The notes: generated by a model not told the origin, from the letters alone. 64,000 nt of DNA from Chelativorans sp. (GCF_031180965.1 NZ_JAPSLH010000010.1:62001-126000); one strand, 5' to 3'. Shown: positions 26,166-36,090, counted from the first letter of the stretch. Numbers and translations: made by a program.

Positions 26166-28225
26166 AGCAGGACGCGCAGAGCCTCACCGCGCTTGCCCGA
26201 AAGCTCCGGATCCCGCGAAAGCACGAGCCTCGCATCGTCCCGTGCCGCGGCCAGAAGTTCGGCGTGGAATTCCAGCCGCGCGATCTGGAACCCCGGCGTG
26301 CCGGACTGGCGGGTGCCGAGCAGGTCGCCTTCGCCGCGCAGCTTCAGATCCTCCTCGGCTAGGACGAAGCCGTCCTCGGTCTGGCGCAAGACCTCCAGCC
26401 GTCGTTTCGCCGTCTCGCCGAGGGGCGGCTTGTAAAGGAGCACGCAGGAGGAGGGGCGGTCGCTCCGTCCCACCCGGCCGCGCAGCTGGTGGAGCTGTGC
26501 CAGGCCGAAGCGCTCCGCATGCTCGATGACGATAATCGTGGCGTCTGGCACATCCACCCCCACTTCCACCACCGTCGTGCCGACAAGGATGCGCGTTTGC
26601 CCCTCCCGGAAGGCGCGCATCGCCTCGTCCTTTTCGCGCGCCGCCATCCGGCCATGCACGAGGCCGACGGTATCGCCGAACAGCTGCTTCAAGGAGGCGA
26701 AGCGATCCTCTGCGGAGGTCAGCTCGATCTCTTCCGATTCCTCGACCAGCGGGCAGATCCAATAGACCTTCTGGCCTTCCGCAATTGCTGTCTGGAGGCG
26801 CTCCACCAGTTCGTCCAGCCGGTCCGCGGGCATGGTGACCGTGCGGATGGGCTTGCGGCCGGCAGGCTTTTCCGTGAGGCGCGAGACATCCATGTCGCCG
26901 AATGCCGAAAGCACCAGAGTGCGTGGGATGGGCGTGGCCGTCATCACAAGCATGTCCGGCGCATCGCCCTTGGCGCTGATGGCAAGGCGCTGATGCACGC
27001 CGAAGCGGTGCTGCTCGTCGATAATGGTCAGAACCAGATCGCGGAACCGCACCGCTTCCTGGAACAGGGCGTGCGTGCCGATGACAAAGGCGGTCTTCCC
27101 GGAGGCGATATCGTCGAGGATCGCTTGCCGCTCGCGGCCTTTCTCGCGGCCGGTGAGCAGCGCCGCTCTCAGTCCTGCGGCCTCCGCGAGCGGCGCGATG
27201 GTGGAAAAATGTTGCCGGGCGAGCAATTCCGTCGGCGCCATCAGGGCGGATTGGCCGCCGGCCTCCGCCGCACGGGCCATGGCAAGCACTGCCACCACTG
27301 TCTTGCCGGCGCCCACATCGCCCTGGAGCAGGCGCAGCATGCGCTCCTCCTTGGCAAGGTCCGCGAAGATGTCCGCCACCGCGCGCTCTTGGGAGGGCGT
27401 CAGGGAATAGGGCAGGGCCTTCCTGATGCGGGCGGCAAGCAAGCCGTCGCCCTTGAGCGGCCGGCCGGAGAGCTTTCGCGTGCGGCCGCGCACGAGGGCG
27501 AGCGAAAGCTGGCTTGCCAGCAATTCGTCATAGGCGATCCGCCTCCATGACGCGCCTTCGGGCGAGATTTCCTCGATAGATTCGGGGTTGTGCAGGCGCT
27601 CCAGCGCGGCACGGAAGGGCGGCAGGCCCAGCCGCGTCTTGAGATCTTCGTCCTGCCATTCCGGCAGATCCGGCAGGCGCGCCAGTGCTTGGCCGATGGC
27701 GCGGCGCAGGATCTTCGGCGAGAGCCCCGCCGTCAGCGGATAGACGGGCTCCAGCGGCGGCAGGCTGTCCGCTTCTGACACGGGGACGATATAGTCCGGG
27801 TGGACCATGGAAGGCCGGCCGTTGAACCACTCCATTCGGCCGGACACCAGCACCTCGCCGCCCACTGGAAGCTGCTTTTCCAGATAGGCCTGGTGCGCGT
27901 GGAAGAAGGTCAGCGCGATCTGTCCCGTCTCGTCGAAGGCGAAGACACGGTAGGGCACGTTCCTCTTGCCGCGCGGCGGCGGCTGATGGCGGTCGACCGT
28001 GAGCTTGAGCGTGACGATCGCGCCTTGCGGCGCATGGGCCATTTCCGGCCTGTTGGTGCGGTCGATCAGGGAATGCGGCAGCACGAACAGAAGATCGCCC
28101 ACACGCGGGGGACGGCTCGTCAGATCCGCCGGCACTACATTGGCGATCAGCCCTGCGATGCGGCTTCCCACGCCCTCAAGGGCGGTCGCCGGCGCGAAAA
28201 GAGGATCGAGAAGGGAAGGGCGCAT
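26117..28225 (-). CDS. recG: ATP-dependent DNA helicase RecG
   Basis: RecG (702 residues) reverses stalled replication forks and branch-migrates Holliday junctions. The N-terminal wedge/OB domain (about 60-160) binds the junction; helicase domain 1 has Walker A GDVGAGKTVVA and the DEQH box (IIDEQHRFG), then TATPIPRTL; helicase domain 2 has VEVGVDVPDA, HQLRGRVGRS and the C-terminal RecG wedge with GEGDLLGTRQSGTPGF. Complete. Divergent from sdhE with about 105 bases between. Confidence 0.96.
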   Translation of the reverse strand: MRPSLLDPLFAPATALEGVGSRIAGLIANVVPADLTSRPPRVGDLLFVLPHSLIDRTNRPEMAHAPQGAIVTLKLTVDRHQPPPRGKRNVPYRVFAFDETGQIALTFFHAHQAYLEKQLPVGGEVLVSGRMEWFNGRPSMVHPDYIVPVSEADSLPPLEPVYPLTAGLSPKILRRAIGQALARLPDLPEWQDEDLKTRLGLPPFRAALERLHNPESIEEISPEGASWRRIAYDELLASQLSLALVRGRTRKLSGRPLKGDGLLAARIRKALPYSLTPSQERAVADIFADLAKEERMLRLLQGDVGAGKTVVAVLAMARAAEAGGQSALMAPTELLARQHFSTIAPLAEAAGLRAALLTGREKGRERQAILDDIASGKTAFVIGTHALFQEAVRFRDLVLTIIDEQHRFGVHQRLAISAKGDAPDMLVMTATPIPRTLVLSAFGDMDVSRLTEKPAGRKPIRTVTMPADRLDELVERLQTAIAEGQKVYWICPLVEESEEIELTSAEDRFASLKQLFGDTVGLVHGRMAAREKDEAMRAFREGQTRILVGTTVVEVGVDVPDATIIVIEHAERFGLAQLHQLRGRVGRSDRPSSCVLLYKPPLGETAKRRLEVLRQTEDGFVLAEEDLKLRGEGDLLGTRQSGTPGFQIARLEFHAELLAAARDDARLVLSRDPELSGKRGEALRVLLYLFGKDEAVRLLRAG

Positions 28226-28330
28226 AACGAGAACCTAGCGGCGGCGGGCTGATGATGAAATGCTTTGTAGAGGCTGACTTTCCACAGCCGAGACGCTATA
28301 TGCCCTCTCTCACCGCGAAAAGGCTCGTCA

Positions 28331-28618
28331 ATGACCGGAACCACGCGCTCAAGCGCCGATCTAGACCCGCGCCGGCGCCGCGTTTTGATGCGCGCCTGGC
28401 GGCGCGGCATGCGCGAGATGGACCTCGTGCTCGGCGGCTTCGCGGATGCCCATATCGACGCCCTTTCGGACAGGGAACTGGCCGAGTTCGAAGCGCTGCT
28501 CGACGTGCCCGACGCGACGCTTCTGCATTGGGTCACTGGTGAGAAGCCGCCCGCCGAGCCTCACGACACTCTCCTTCTCAAGCGCATCCGCGCCGCCTGC
28601 GGGGCGGCCGCCACCTGA
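28331..28618 (+). CDS. sdhE: succinate dehydrogenase FAD assembly factor 2
   Basis: Small helical protein of 95 residues of the SdhE/SDHAF2/YgfY family that promotes covalent FAD attachment to SdhA. The RGMREMD motif (residues 25-31; RGxxE) that contacts the flavoprotein is present, followed by FADAHIDALSDRELAEFEALLDVPDATLLHWVTG, typical of the family. It lies between recG and mfd, an arrangement that recurs in alphaproteobacteria although the functions are unrelated; mfd starts 12 bases later and is likely co-transcribed. Confidence 0.9.
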   Translation: MTGTTRSSADLDPRRRRVLMRAWRRGMREMDLVLGGFADAHIDALSDRELAEFEALLDVPDATLLHWVTGEKPPAEPHDTLLLKRIRAACGAAAT

Positions 28619-28629
28619 CAGATACCACA

Positions 28630-31600
28630 ATGACCGACCTCATCCCTCCCATCGGCCTCACCCGCCGAAACGGCGCCGCGATCGTCGACGAAGTCGCCGA
28701 CGGTTACGTGCCCTTCGTGCTGGCGCAGCTTTCCGCCCAGCTTGCGCCCGACAGCCCGCTGATCTTCGTCGCCCGCGACGGCCAGCGCCTGCCGATGATC
28801 GCGGACGCGTTGCAATTCGCCATACCCGGCCTGCCGGTAATGACGCTGCCCGCCTGGGACTGCCTGCCCTATGACCGCGTCTCGCCGGGTGCGGATGCCG
28901 CCGCGCGCCGGCTCGACGCGCTTTCCGCCATGGCGGCCCTGCGAAAGAAGCCGCATCGCGCCATCGTGCTCGTGAGCGCCAACGGGCTGCTCCAGCGCAT
29001 CCCGCCCGCCGAGCATATCGAGGCGCAGAGTTTTCGCGCCAGGCCCGGCAATCAGGTGGACATGGATGCGTTGATCTCGCGCCTGGAGGTGGCCGGCTTC
29101 GAGCGCGTGCCGACCGTGCGCGACATGGGCCAGTTCGCCGTGCGTGGCGGCATCCTCGACCTGTTCGCGCCCGGGTGGGAGGAGGCGCTGCGCCTCGACT
29201 TCTTCGGCGACACGCTCGACTCCATCCGCGCCTTCGATGTCGCGACCCAGCGCACCACCGGACAGCGCAGCGAAGTGCTGCTGCGGGCGATGAGCGAGGT
29301 GACGCTGACGCCAGACACGGTGAGCCGTTTCCGCCGCAACTATATCGAGACGTTCGGCGCGCCCTCGCGCGACGACGCTCTCTATGCGGCGATCTCCGAA
29401 GGGCGGCGCTTTTCCGGCATGGAGCACTGGCTGCCGCTCTTCTATGACGGGCTCGAAACCGTGTTCGACTATCTGCCGGACACGCCGCTCGTCTTCGAGC
29501 ATCTGGCCCAGGAAGCGATCAGCGAGCGCCATGCGCTGATCTCGGATCACTACGAGGCGCGCAAGCGCCAGCTGGCCGAAGGCGCAGGGCTCGGCGATTC
29601 GGTTCCCTATAAGCCCATCCAGCCGAAGGAGCTTTACCTCGATCCGCAGGAAGTCTCAGCGGCGATGGAAGCGCGCATCTTCATCCGGCTTACGCCCTTC
29701 GCCGCGCCGGAAGAAGGGACCGCCAAGGTCGTCCACGCGGGAGCATCCGCCGGGCGCAGCTTTGCCGAGGAGCGCGCGGACCCGGAGGCGAATGTCTTCG
29801 ACCATGTCGTCAAGCATGTCGGCGCGCTTCGGGCGCGCGGTAAGCATGTGATGATCGCCGGCTGGAGCGAGGGCTCAGTCGACCGGCTTGGCCAGATCCT
29901 TTCCGAGCACGGGCTGGGCGGGGTCGCGCGGGTGGAAAGCCTGGAGGCACTCGGGAAGCTGCCCAAAGGGCAGGCGGGCCTAGGCATTCTGCCGCTGGAG
30001 GCGGGGTTCGAGACGGCGCAGCTGGCCGTCGTCGCCGAGCAGGACATCCTCGGCGATCGCCTGGTTCGCCGCGCGAGGCGGCGCAAGAAGGCCGCCGACT
30101 TCATCTCGGAGGCGAGCACGCTCGCCGCGGGAGACATCGTGGTCCATGTGGACCACGGCATCGGCCGCTTCGTGGGCCTGCGCACCATCGAGGCTGCAGG
30201 CGCCCCGCATGAATGCCTGGAAATCCACTATGCAGGCGACGACCGGCTTTTCCTGCCGGTGGAAAACATCGATCTCCTGTCGCGCTACGGCTCCGATTCG
30301 GCTGAAGCCACGCTGGACAGGCTTGGCGGCGGGGCCTGGCAGTCGCGCAAGGCCAAGCTCAAGAAGCGCCTGCTCGAAATGGCGGGCCAGCTCATAAAGC
30401 TCGCAGCCGAGCGGCAGATGCGCCCCTCCGCCAAGCTTGTGCCGCCCGAGGGCCTTTATGGAGAGTTCTCCGCCCGCTTCCCCTACGAGGAGACGGACGA
30501 CCAGCAGACCGCCATCGACGCGGTCCTGGACGATCTGAGCGCCGGACGGCCGATGGACAGGCTTGTCTGCGGCGATGTGGGCTTCGGCAAGACGGAGGTG
30601 GCGCTGCGCGCCGCCTTCGTGGCCGCTATGGAGGGGCTCCAGGTGGCCGTCGTGGTGCCGACCACGCTGCTCGCGCGCCAGCATTTCAAGACCTTCCGCG
30701 AGCGCTTCGCGGGCCTGCCGGTGCGTGTGCGGCAGGCCTCGCGACTGGTCCCGGCGAAGGAACTGGCGGAAACGAAGAAGGGCCTGGCCGACGGTACGGT
30801 CGACATCGTGATCGGCACGCATGCACTGCTTGGAGCGTCGATCAGCTTCAAGAATCTCGGCCTGCTGATCATCGACGAGGAGCAGCATTTCGGCGTCAAG
30901 CACAAGGAGCGGCTGAAGGAACTGAAGGCGGATGTGCATGTGCTGACGCTCTCCGCCACGCCCATTCCGCGCACCCTGCAACTGGCGCTCACCGGGGTGC
31001 GCGAGCTGTCGCTGATCGCCACGCCGCCGGTGGACCGGATGGCGGTGCGCACCTTCATTTCTCCCTTCGATCCGCTCATCATCCGCGAGACGCTGCTGCG
31101 CGAGCGCTACCGCGGCGGGCAGAGCTTCTATGTCGTCCCGCGCATTTCCGATCTGGCCGAGGTGCAGGAGTTCCTGAGCGGCGAAGTGCCGGAACTGAAG
31201 GTCGCGACCGCGCACGGGCAGCTTGCTGCCGGCGAGCTCGACGACATCATGAACGCCTTCTATGACGGCAAATATGATGTTCTCTTGTCGACGACGATCG
31301 TGGAATCGGGCCTCGACATCCCCACAGCCAACACGCTGATCGTGCACCGGGCGGATATGTTCGGCCTGGCGCAGCTCTACCAGCTGCGCGGGCGTGTTGG
31401 CCGCTCGAAGGTGCGCGCCTATGCGCTCCTGACGCTGCCCGCAAACCGGACGCTCACGCCCACCGCCGAGCGGCGGCTCAAGGTGCTGCAGTCGCTCGAC
31501 ACGCTGGGCGCCGGCTTTCAGCTCGCCAGCCACGATCTCGACATCCGCGGCGCCGGCAACCTTCTCGGTGAGGAGCAGTCCGGCCACATCAAGGAAGTCG

Positions 31601-32136
31601 GCTATGAGCTCTACCAGCAGATGCTGGAAGAGGCGGTGGCCGAGCTGCGCGGCGGCATCGAGGTGGCCGATACCGGCTGGTCGCCGCAGATCACCGTCGG
31701 CACGGCCGTGATGATCCCCGAGCACTATGTCCCCGACCTGCAGCTTCGGCTCGGCCTTTATCGCCGGCTCGGCGAACTGGAGACGCCGGGCGAGATCGAC
31801 GCCTTCGGCGCCGAGCTCATCGACCGCTTCGGGCCCATGCCCGAGGAGGTGCAGCATCTCCTCAAGATCGTTTATATCAAGGCGCTTTGCCGGCGGGCCA
31901 ATGTGGAGAAGCTGGATGCCGGGCCGAAGGGCGTGGTGCTCCACTTCCGCAACAAGGAGTTCCCGGAGCCGGCGGGGCTCGTGCGCTTCATCGGCGAACA
32001 GGGGCAGCTGGCAAAGATCAGGCCGGATCAAAGCGTGGTCTTCATCCGGGATTGGCCGACGCCGGAGAAACGGCTTACGGGCGCCGCCACGATCATGACG
32101 CAGCTCGTACGTCTCGTCGAAAAGCAGGCCGCCTAG
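28630..32136 (+). CDS. mfd: transcription-repair coupling factor
   Basis: Mfd (1168 residues) removes stalled RNA polymerase and recruits UvrA/UvrB. All domains are seen in order: UvrB-like N-terminal part (LPAWDCLPYDRVSP), RNA polymerase interaction domain (ADFISEASTLAAGDIVVHVDHGIGRFVGL), RecG-like translocase with Walker A GDVGFGKTEVALRAAF, DEEQ box IIDEEQHFGVKHKERLK, TATPIPRTLQLAL, ESGLDIPTANTLI and QLRGRVGRSKVRAYA, and the C-terminal TRCF domain (LRLGLYRRLGELETPGEIDAFGAELIDRFGPMP). Full length for the family. Confidence 0.97.
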   Translation: MTDLIPPIGLTRRNGAAIVDEVADGYVPFVLAQLSAQLAPDSPLIFVARDGQRLPMIADALQFAIPGLPVMTLPAWDCLPYDRVSPGADAAARRLDALSAMAALRKKPHRAIVLVSANGLLQRIPPAEHIEAQSFRARPGNQVDMDALISRLEVAGFERVPTVRDMGQFAVRGGILDLFAPGWEEALRLDFFGDTLDSIRAFDVATQRTTGQRSEVLLRAMSEVTLTPDTVSRFRRNYIETFGAPSRDDALYAAISEGRRFSGMEHWLPLFYDGLETVFDYLPDTPLVFEHLAQEAISERHALISDHYEARKRQLAEGAGLGDSVPYKPIQPKELYLDPQEVSAAMEARIFIRLTPFAAPEEGTAKVVHAGASAGRSFAEERADPEANVFDHVVKHVGALRARGKHVMIAGWSEGSVDRLGQILSEHGLGGVARVESLEALGKLPKGQAGLGILPLEAGFETAQLAVVAEQDILGDRLVRRARRRKKAADFISEASTLAAGDIVVHVDHGIGRFVGLRTIEAAGAPHECLEIHYAGDDRLFLPVENIDLLSRYGSDSAEATLDRLGGGAWQSRKAKLKKRLLEMAGQLIKLAAERQMRPSAKLVPPEGLYGEFSARFPYEETDDQQTAIDAVLDDLSAGRPMDRLVCGDVGFGKTEVALRAAFVAAMEGLQVAVVVPTTLLARQHFKTFRERFAGLPVRVRQASRLVPAKELAETKKGLADGTVDIVIGTHALLGASISFKNLGLLIIDEEQHFGVKHKERLKELKADVHVLTLSATPIPRTLQLALTGVRELSLIATPPVDRMAVRTFISPFDPLIIRETLLRERYRGGQSFYVVPRISDLAEVQEFLSGEVPELKVATAHGQLAAGELDDIMNAFYDGKYDVLLSTTIVESGLDIPTANTLIVHRADMFGLAQLYQLRGRVGRSKVRAYALLTLPANRTLTPTAERRLKVLQSLDTLGAGFQLASHDLDIRGAGNLLGEEQSGHIKEVGYELYQQMLEEAVAELRGGIEVADTGWSPQITVGTAVMIPEHYVPDLQLRLGLYRRLGELETPGEIDAFGAELIDRFGPMPEEVQHLLKIVYIKALCRRANVEKLDAGPKGVVLHFRNKEFPEPAGLVRFIGEQGQLAKIRPDQSVVFIRDWPTPEKRLTGAATIMTQLVRLVEKQAA

Positions 32137-32653
32137 GCGCCACTGCGGTTTTTGCATGCGCTTTCGTTCCCGCGCTCCATCCGGAGCCGGGGCATGAAAA
32201 AAGGGGAAGACGGGCGGCCATGCTGCTCATCTTCGGTATTTCAGCGACCTTGCGGCCGCCCGTCCGGCGGTTTTCCAACCTCCGCCCCTTTCCTTCGCTT
32301 CGACCGGGTTGCGCCTTGGCCTTCATCAGGCTGTCTCGGGCGCTTTCGCCAGGCGGTCTGCGACCCCGCATGGCACCCCGGCTTCCGCTCGCACATCATC
32401 GGATATGCCCCGGTGGACCGGCACCGGGAGGAAACCTGGACGGAGTCCCCGACGATCGCGGTCAGCGATTGCCGGAAACGCCGATCCTTCCCCGCGAGGG
32501 CGCTGTCGCGACCTGCGTCCCGCGAGAAGGACGGGGGAAGAATAGCGCCAGTGCTGAACTGTGGGATGAAAACCGAGCAGAAAAAAAAGAACATCGAGCA
32601 TTTACAGGTGCTTGGCCGAAACCGGGTGGCGAATCTATCCCCACCCAGGAGCG
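32137..32653. other. long gap after mfd
   Basis: About 515 bases between mfd and the convergent FrnE-like gene. No ORF has recognisable content or codon use. It holds the inverted repeat listed separately at 32209-32264 and an A8 run near 32581. It may be 3' UTR of either gene or hide a small RNA. Confidence 0.4.
32209..32264. repeat. 11-bp perfect inverted repeat downstream of mfd
   Basis: gacgggcggcc (32209-32219) and ggccgcccgtc (32254-32264) are exact complements, 34 bases apart. On the plus strand the repeat is followed by cggcggtttt; on the minus strand by cttccccttttttc. It could act as a terminator in either direction, though the loop is long. It is about 70 bases after the mfd stop. 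Confidence 0.5.
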
Positions 32654-33337
32654 CTATTCGCCTGCAGCGTCGAGCTGACCCCGCTCCTTCGCCTCCGAGA
32701 CCTTGGAGAGCGCGTCGGCCAGCTCTGCCGGCGGCTGGGCGCCCATCAGGGCATAGCGGCCTTCGAGCAGGAAGCAGGGCACGCCGGTGATGCCCATGCG
32801 GCGCGCCGTCTCCACCTCCTCCTCGACCTCGCTGCGGTCGGCGGACGAGGGAAGGAGGCTGCGGACCAGGGCGGCGTCCATGCCTGCATCCCCGGCGGCC
32901 TCGACCAGAACGGTATGATCGCCGATATTCTTTCCTTCCTCGAAATAGAGTCGGAAGAGGCGCTCCACGACCCGGTCCTGTACACCCTCTCCGGATGCAG
33001 CCGCCCACCGGATCACGCGATGCGCGTCGAGCGTATTGGGCGCCACCTTGATGGCAGCGAAATCGTAGGAGATGCCGGCGGCAGCACCCATCTCCCGCAG
33101 CCGGTCATGCGCCGCCTCGATGCGCTCCAGGCTGCCGAATTTCTGGATCATATAGGCTTTTCGGTCGAGGCCCTCCGGCGGGACCGTGGGATCGAGTTGG
33201 TAGGGCCGCCAGCGGACCGTTACGTCGATGTCCTTGAGGCCGCCCAGCGCGAGCTGCAGGTTGCGCATGCCCAGAAAGCACCAGGGACAGACGACGTCCG
33301 AAACGACGTCGATATCGAGCGCTGGCTTGTCGGTCAT
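32654..33337 (-). CDS. DsbA family oxidoreductase (FrnE-like)
   Basis: Cytoplasmic-looking thioredoxin-fold protein of 227 residues, no signal peptide. The active site Cys17-Pro-Trp-Cys20 lies in VVSDVVCPWCFLG; RWRPYQLDPTVPPEG, MGAAAGISYDF and GITGVPCFLLEGRYALMGAQP are typical of the FrnE/2-hydroxychromene-2-carboxylate isomerase-like subgroup. FrnE of Deinococcus is a disulfide isomerase linked to oxidative stress tolerance. The ATG at 33337 was chosen over 33364 because the latter overlaps the preceding gene and the family starts near residue M-T-D; aggatc precedes it. It follows the YejA-like gene by eight bases. Confidence 0.87.
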   Translation of the reverse strand: MTDKPALDIDVVSDVVCPWCFLGMRNLQLALGGLKDIDVTVRWRPYQLDPTVPPEGLDRKAYMIQKFGSLERIEAAHDRLREMGAAAGISYDFAAIKVAPNTLDAHRVIRWAAASGEGVQDRVVERLFRLYFEEGKNIGDHTVLVEAAGDAGMDAALVRSLLPSSADRSEVEEEVETARRMGITGVPCFLLEGRYALMGAQPPAELADALSKVSEAKERGQLDAAGE

Positions 33338-33345
33338 CGAAGATC

Positions 33346-35181
33346 CTATTCCGGCTTGCGCCACCAGGCCGAGAGATCAAAGCCGTTGAGCGGTGCCGTC
33401 TCCGGGTGCTGCAGATAATTCCAGTAGGCGATCCATACTTGGTTGTTGTGCTGCGTCGGCACCATATAGGCCCCTGATATGAGCAGCCGGTCGAGCGCCC
33501 GCACCGCGGCCACATAGGTCTCCTTGTCGCGCGCATTGAGCATGGCTTCGATCATGGCGTCCACGGCGGGATCGGCGACACCGGCGAGATTGAAGGAGCC
33601 TTCCGCCTTTGCGGCCTCCGAACCCCAACGATTGATCTGCTCAATCCCGGGCGAGAGCGTGCCGAAAAAGCCAACCGAGGCGATCAGCACGTCGAAGTCG
33701 AAGGTCTGCTTGCGCTGTTGGATTTGCGCGTCGTCGAGCATGCGGAGCGTGACGTTGATGCCGAGGCGGGTGAGGCTGCGCTGGAACACCGCCGCAAGCC
33801 GCTCCTGCTCGGCGGAAACGAGGAGGATTTCGAAGGCGAAGGGGTTGCCCTGCGGGTCCCTCATCACGCCGCCGTCCAGCCTGTAGCCTGCTTCCTGCAG
33901 AAGCCGGAGTGCCTCGCGCATCTGGTCGCGGCCGATCTCGCCGCCCTTGCCGTCCTCCGCCCCATAGGTGCCCTCCATAACGGAGGGCAGAACCTTGTCC
34001 TGATGGGGAGCGAGCAGCTCCTTCTCCTTTTGATTTGCCGGGGTGCCGAGGGCGGAAAGCTCCGACCCCTGCCAATAGCTCAGCGTGCGCTCATACTGGC
34101 CATTATAGACGTTCTTGTTGACCCAGCCGAAGTCATAGAGCATCCCGAGCGCCCGGCGCACTCGGGGATCGGCGAATTTTTCCCGGCGCGTGTTGAAGAC
34201 GAACCCGCTGACCGCGGGCGGGATCTTCATTTCGAAGGATTCCACGACCACGTCGCCGTTCTTCGCTGCCGGGAAGTCGAAGTCGCGCGCGATGGTGTTG
34301 GGATCAAGCCCGGTATAGTCGGCGCCCGCATAGACGGAGCACAGGCCCTTCTTGAACGCCTCGAACTGCGCGTTGCCGTTGAGGAAATATTCGATGGTGA
34401 CGCGGTCGTAGTTCTGGAAACCCCGCATCGAGGGCACGTCCTTGCCCCAGTATTCGGGGTTGCGCTTGAAGGAGACGCGCCGCCCCGGCACCACCTGGTC
34501 GATGACATAGGGCCCGCTGCCGATGACCGGCTTCAGCGTCGTCTGGTCGAAAGTCTCCCGGTCGAAGGCATGGGCGGGGATCACCGGCGTCAGCGCCACA
34601 ACCAGCGGGAATTCGCGGTCCGACTGGTCGTTGAAGGTGAAGCGCACGCTATGCTCGCCCGTCCTCTCGATCTTCTCGATCCTCGCCATGCGGCTCGAAT
34701 AGGGCGGGCGCCCTTTTTTGGCGAAGGTCTCATAGGTGAAGATGACGTCCTCCGGCGTCACCGGCTTCCCATCGGACCATTTGGCTTTCGGGTTGAGGTG
34801 GAACTCCGCGTAGGTGCGGTCCGCATCCATCTCGACCGATTCGGCCAGCAGCCCGTAGAGTGAGAACGGCTCGGCACCGTTGCGCCGCATCAGCGGTTCG
34901 AAGACGAAATTGCCGAAGATCGTGTCGATCACCCCCCGCGCGGTGCTGCGCATGCTCTTCAGGATGAACGGGTTGAGGTTGTCGAAGCTCCCGACTACGC
35001 AATAGGTGATCTCTCCGCCTTTTGGCGCGTCCGGATCGGCATAGGGAAAATTCGAGAAATTGTCGGGCAGGGCCGGCTCGCCATTCATGGCGATTCCATG
35101 CCTGGGCGCCTCCTGTGCCATTGCCGCGCCCGCTGCCAGAAGGGCGAGGAGTGCCGGGATGGCAAAAAAACGGAAGATCAT
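33346..35181 (-). CDS. extracellular solute-binding protein family 5 (YejA-like)
   Basis: Periplasmic peptide/opine-type binding protein of 611 residues (SBP_bac_5). Signal peptide (FAIPALLALLAAGAAMAQ). The order of family motifs is MNGEPALPDNFSNFPYADPDAPKGGEITY, LNPFILK, GLLAESVEMDADRTYAEFHLNPKAKWSDGKPVTPEDV and PVIGSGPYVI, and the C-terminus has QHNNQVWIAYWNYLQHPE. The closest recall is YejA, the binding protein of the yejABEF importer (microcin C and peptides in E. coli). The transporter genes yejBEF are not adjacent in this window, so this may be an orphan or use partners elsewhere. Confidence 0.88.
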   Translation of the reverse strand: MIFRFFAIPALLALLAAGAAMAQEAPRHGIAMNGEPALPDNFSNFPYADPDAPKGGEITYCVVGSFDNLNPFILKSMRSTARGVIDTIFGNFVFEPLMRRNGAEPFSLYGLLAESVEMDADRTYAEFHLNPKAKWSDGKPVTPEDVIFTYETFAKKGRPPYSSRMARIEKIERTGEHSVRFTFNDQSDREFPLVVALTPVIPAHAFDRETFDQTTLKPVIGSGPYVIDQVVPGRRVSFKRNPEYWGKDVPSMRGFQNYDRVTIEYFLNGNAQFEAFKKGLCSVYAGADYTGLDPNTIARDFDFPAAKNGDVVVESFEMKIPPAVSGFVFNTRREKFADPRVRRALGMLYDFGWVNKNVYNGQYERTLSYWQGSELSALGTPANQKEKELLAPHQDKVLPSVMEGTYGAEDGKGGEIGRDQMREALRLLQEAGYRLDGGVMRDPQGNPFAFEILLVSAEQERLAAVFQRSLTRLGINVTLRMLDDAQIQQRKQTFDFDVLIASVGFFGTLSPGIEQINRWGSEAAKAEGSFNLAGVADPAVDAMIEAMLNARDKETYVAAVRALDRLLISGAYMVPTQHNNQVWIAYWNYLQHPETAPLNGFDLSAWWRKPE

Positions 35182-35437
35182 GGAGAAAACCTCGTCAGCC
35201 TCAACTCGACTCGCTCTGCCTCAATCCTTGGGCCCGGAAAGGGCACTTGTCTATTCAGCGCCGGGCCGCGCGACAGTGGCACCTGGGCGTGGCAGCAATA
35301 TGGGAAAGTGGGGTTTCGCCACTGGATTCGCCGGCGCGGCCGTTGTAACACGCGCGCAGCCTTGCTGTCGCCGCATTCGGCCAACAGTAGGGGCCCCAAC
35401 GGCAACCGACCGGGTTGGGATTCGAGAGGAACGGGAA

Positions 35438-36070
35438 ATGATGGGCCTGAGAGCGAGAGCATACGGGCTGGCTGCATTGGCCGCCCTGCTGGGTGGAGCC
35501 GGCTACGCCAACACCGCATTTGCGCAGCAGCAGCAACAGCAGCAGGAGCCGCCGCAGGGCTGGTTCAAGGCCTGCACCAAGCAGGAAGACGTGGATGTCT
35601 GCAATGTGCAGTTTCTCCTGCGCGCCAATAGCGGCCAGTTGCTCACGAGCGTCAATCTGATCGAGGTCAAGGGCAAGATCAACCGGCGCGTGCTGCAGGT
35701 GGCGGTGCCGACGGGGCGCCTCATCCCGCCCGGCGTGGGCCTGCAGATCGACGGCGGCCAGACCCGCAAGATCGAATACGCGATCTGCGTGCCGGACCGC
35801 TGCGTCGCCGAAGCGCCGCTCACCGACGAGGTCGTGGCTTCGCTCAAGCGCGGCTCGGAGCTGACGCTCACTTCCGTCAATTTCCAGAACCAGCCCAATC
35901 CGATGAAGGTCACGCTGCAGGGTTTCACGGGCGCGTTCGATGGCGAGCCGCTGCAGCAGGCCGACCTCGACGAGCGGCAGAAGAAGCTTGAGGAATTCGT
36001 GAGCAAGAACAATCAGGAATTCGCCGAGAAGCTGAAGCAGGCCCAGGAACAGGCCAAGCAGTCACAGTAA
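35438..36070 (+). CDS. invasion associated locus B (IalB) family protein
   Basis: Exported protein of 210 residues. Signal peptide (YGLAALAALLGGAGYANTAFA), then a run of seven glutamines encoded by a CAG/CAA repeat, then the IalB core: GWFKACTKQEDVDVCNVQF, VAVPTGRLIPPGVGLQIDGG, KIEYAICVPDRCVAEAPL, LTSVNFQNQPN, GFTGAFDG. The C-terminus is a Glu/Lys/Gln-rich helix. In Bartonella IalB contributes to erythrocyte invasion; in free-living Hyphomicrobiales the role is unknown. Four cysteines probably form two disulfides. The ATG at 35438 follows agaggaacggga. Confidence 0.88.
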   Translation: MMGLRARAYGLAALAALLGGAGYANTAFAQQQQQQQEPPQGWFKACTKQEDVDVCNVQFLLRANSGQLLTSVNLIEVKGKINRRVLQVAVPTGRLIPPGVGLQIDGGQTRKIEYAICVPDRCVAEAPLTDEVVASLKRGSELTLTSVNFQNQPNPMKVTLQGFTGAFDGEPLQQADLDERQKKLEEFVSKNNQEFAEKLKQAQEQAKQSQ

Positions 36071-36090
36071 CGGCGACCTGGTTCGAGAAA

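Noticed and set aside
29980-32157. 725-codon open frame on the minus strand
   Set aside because: Antisense to mfd; no motif and shadow-like composition.
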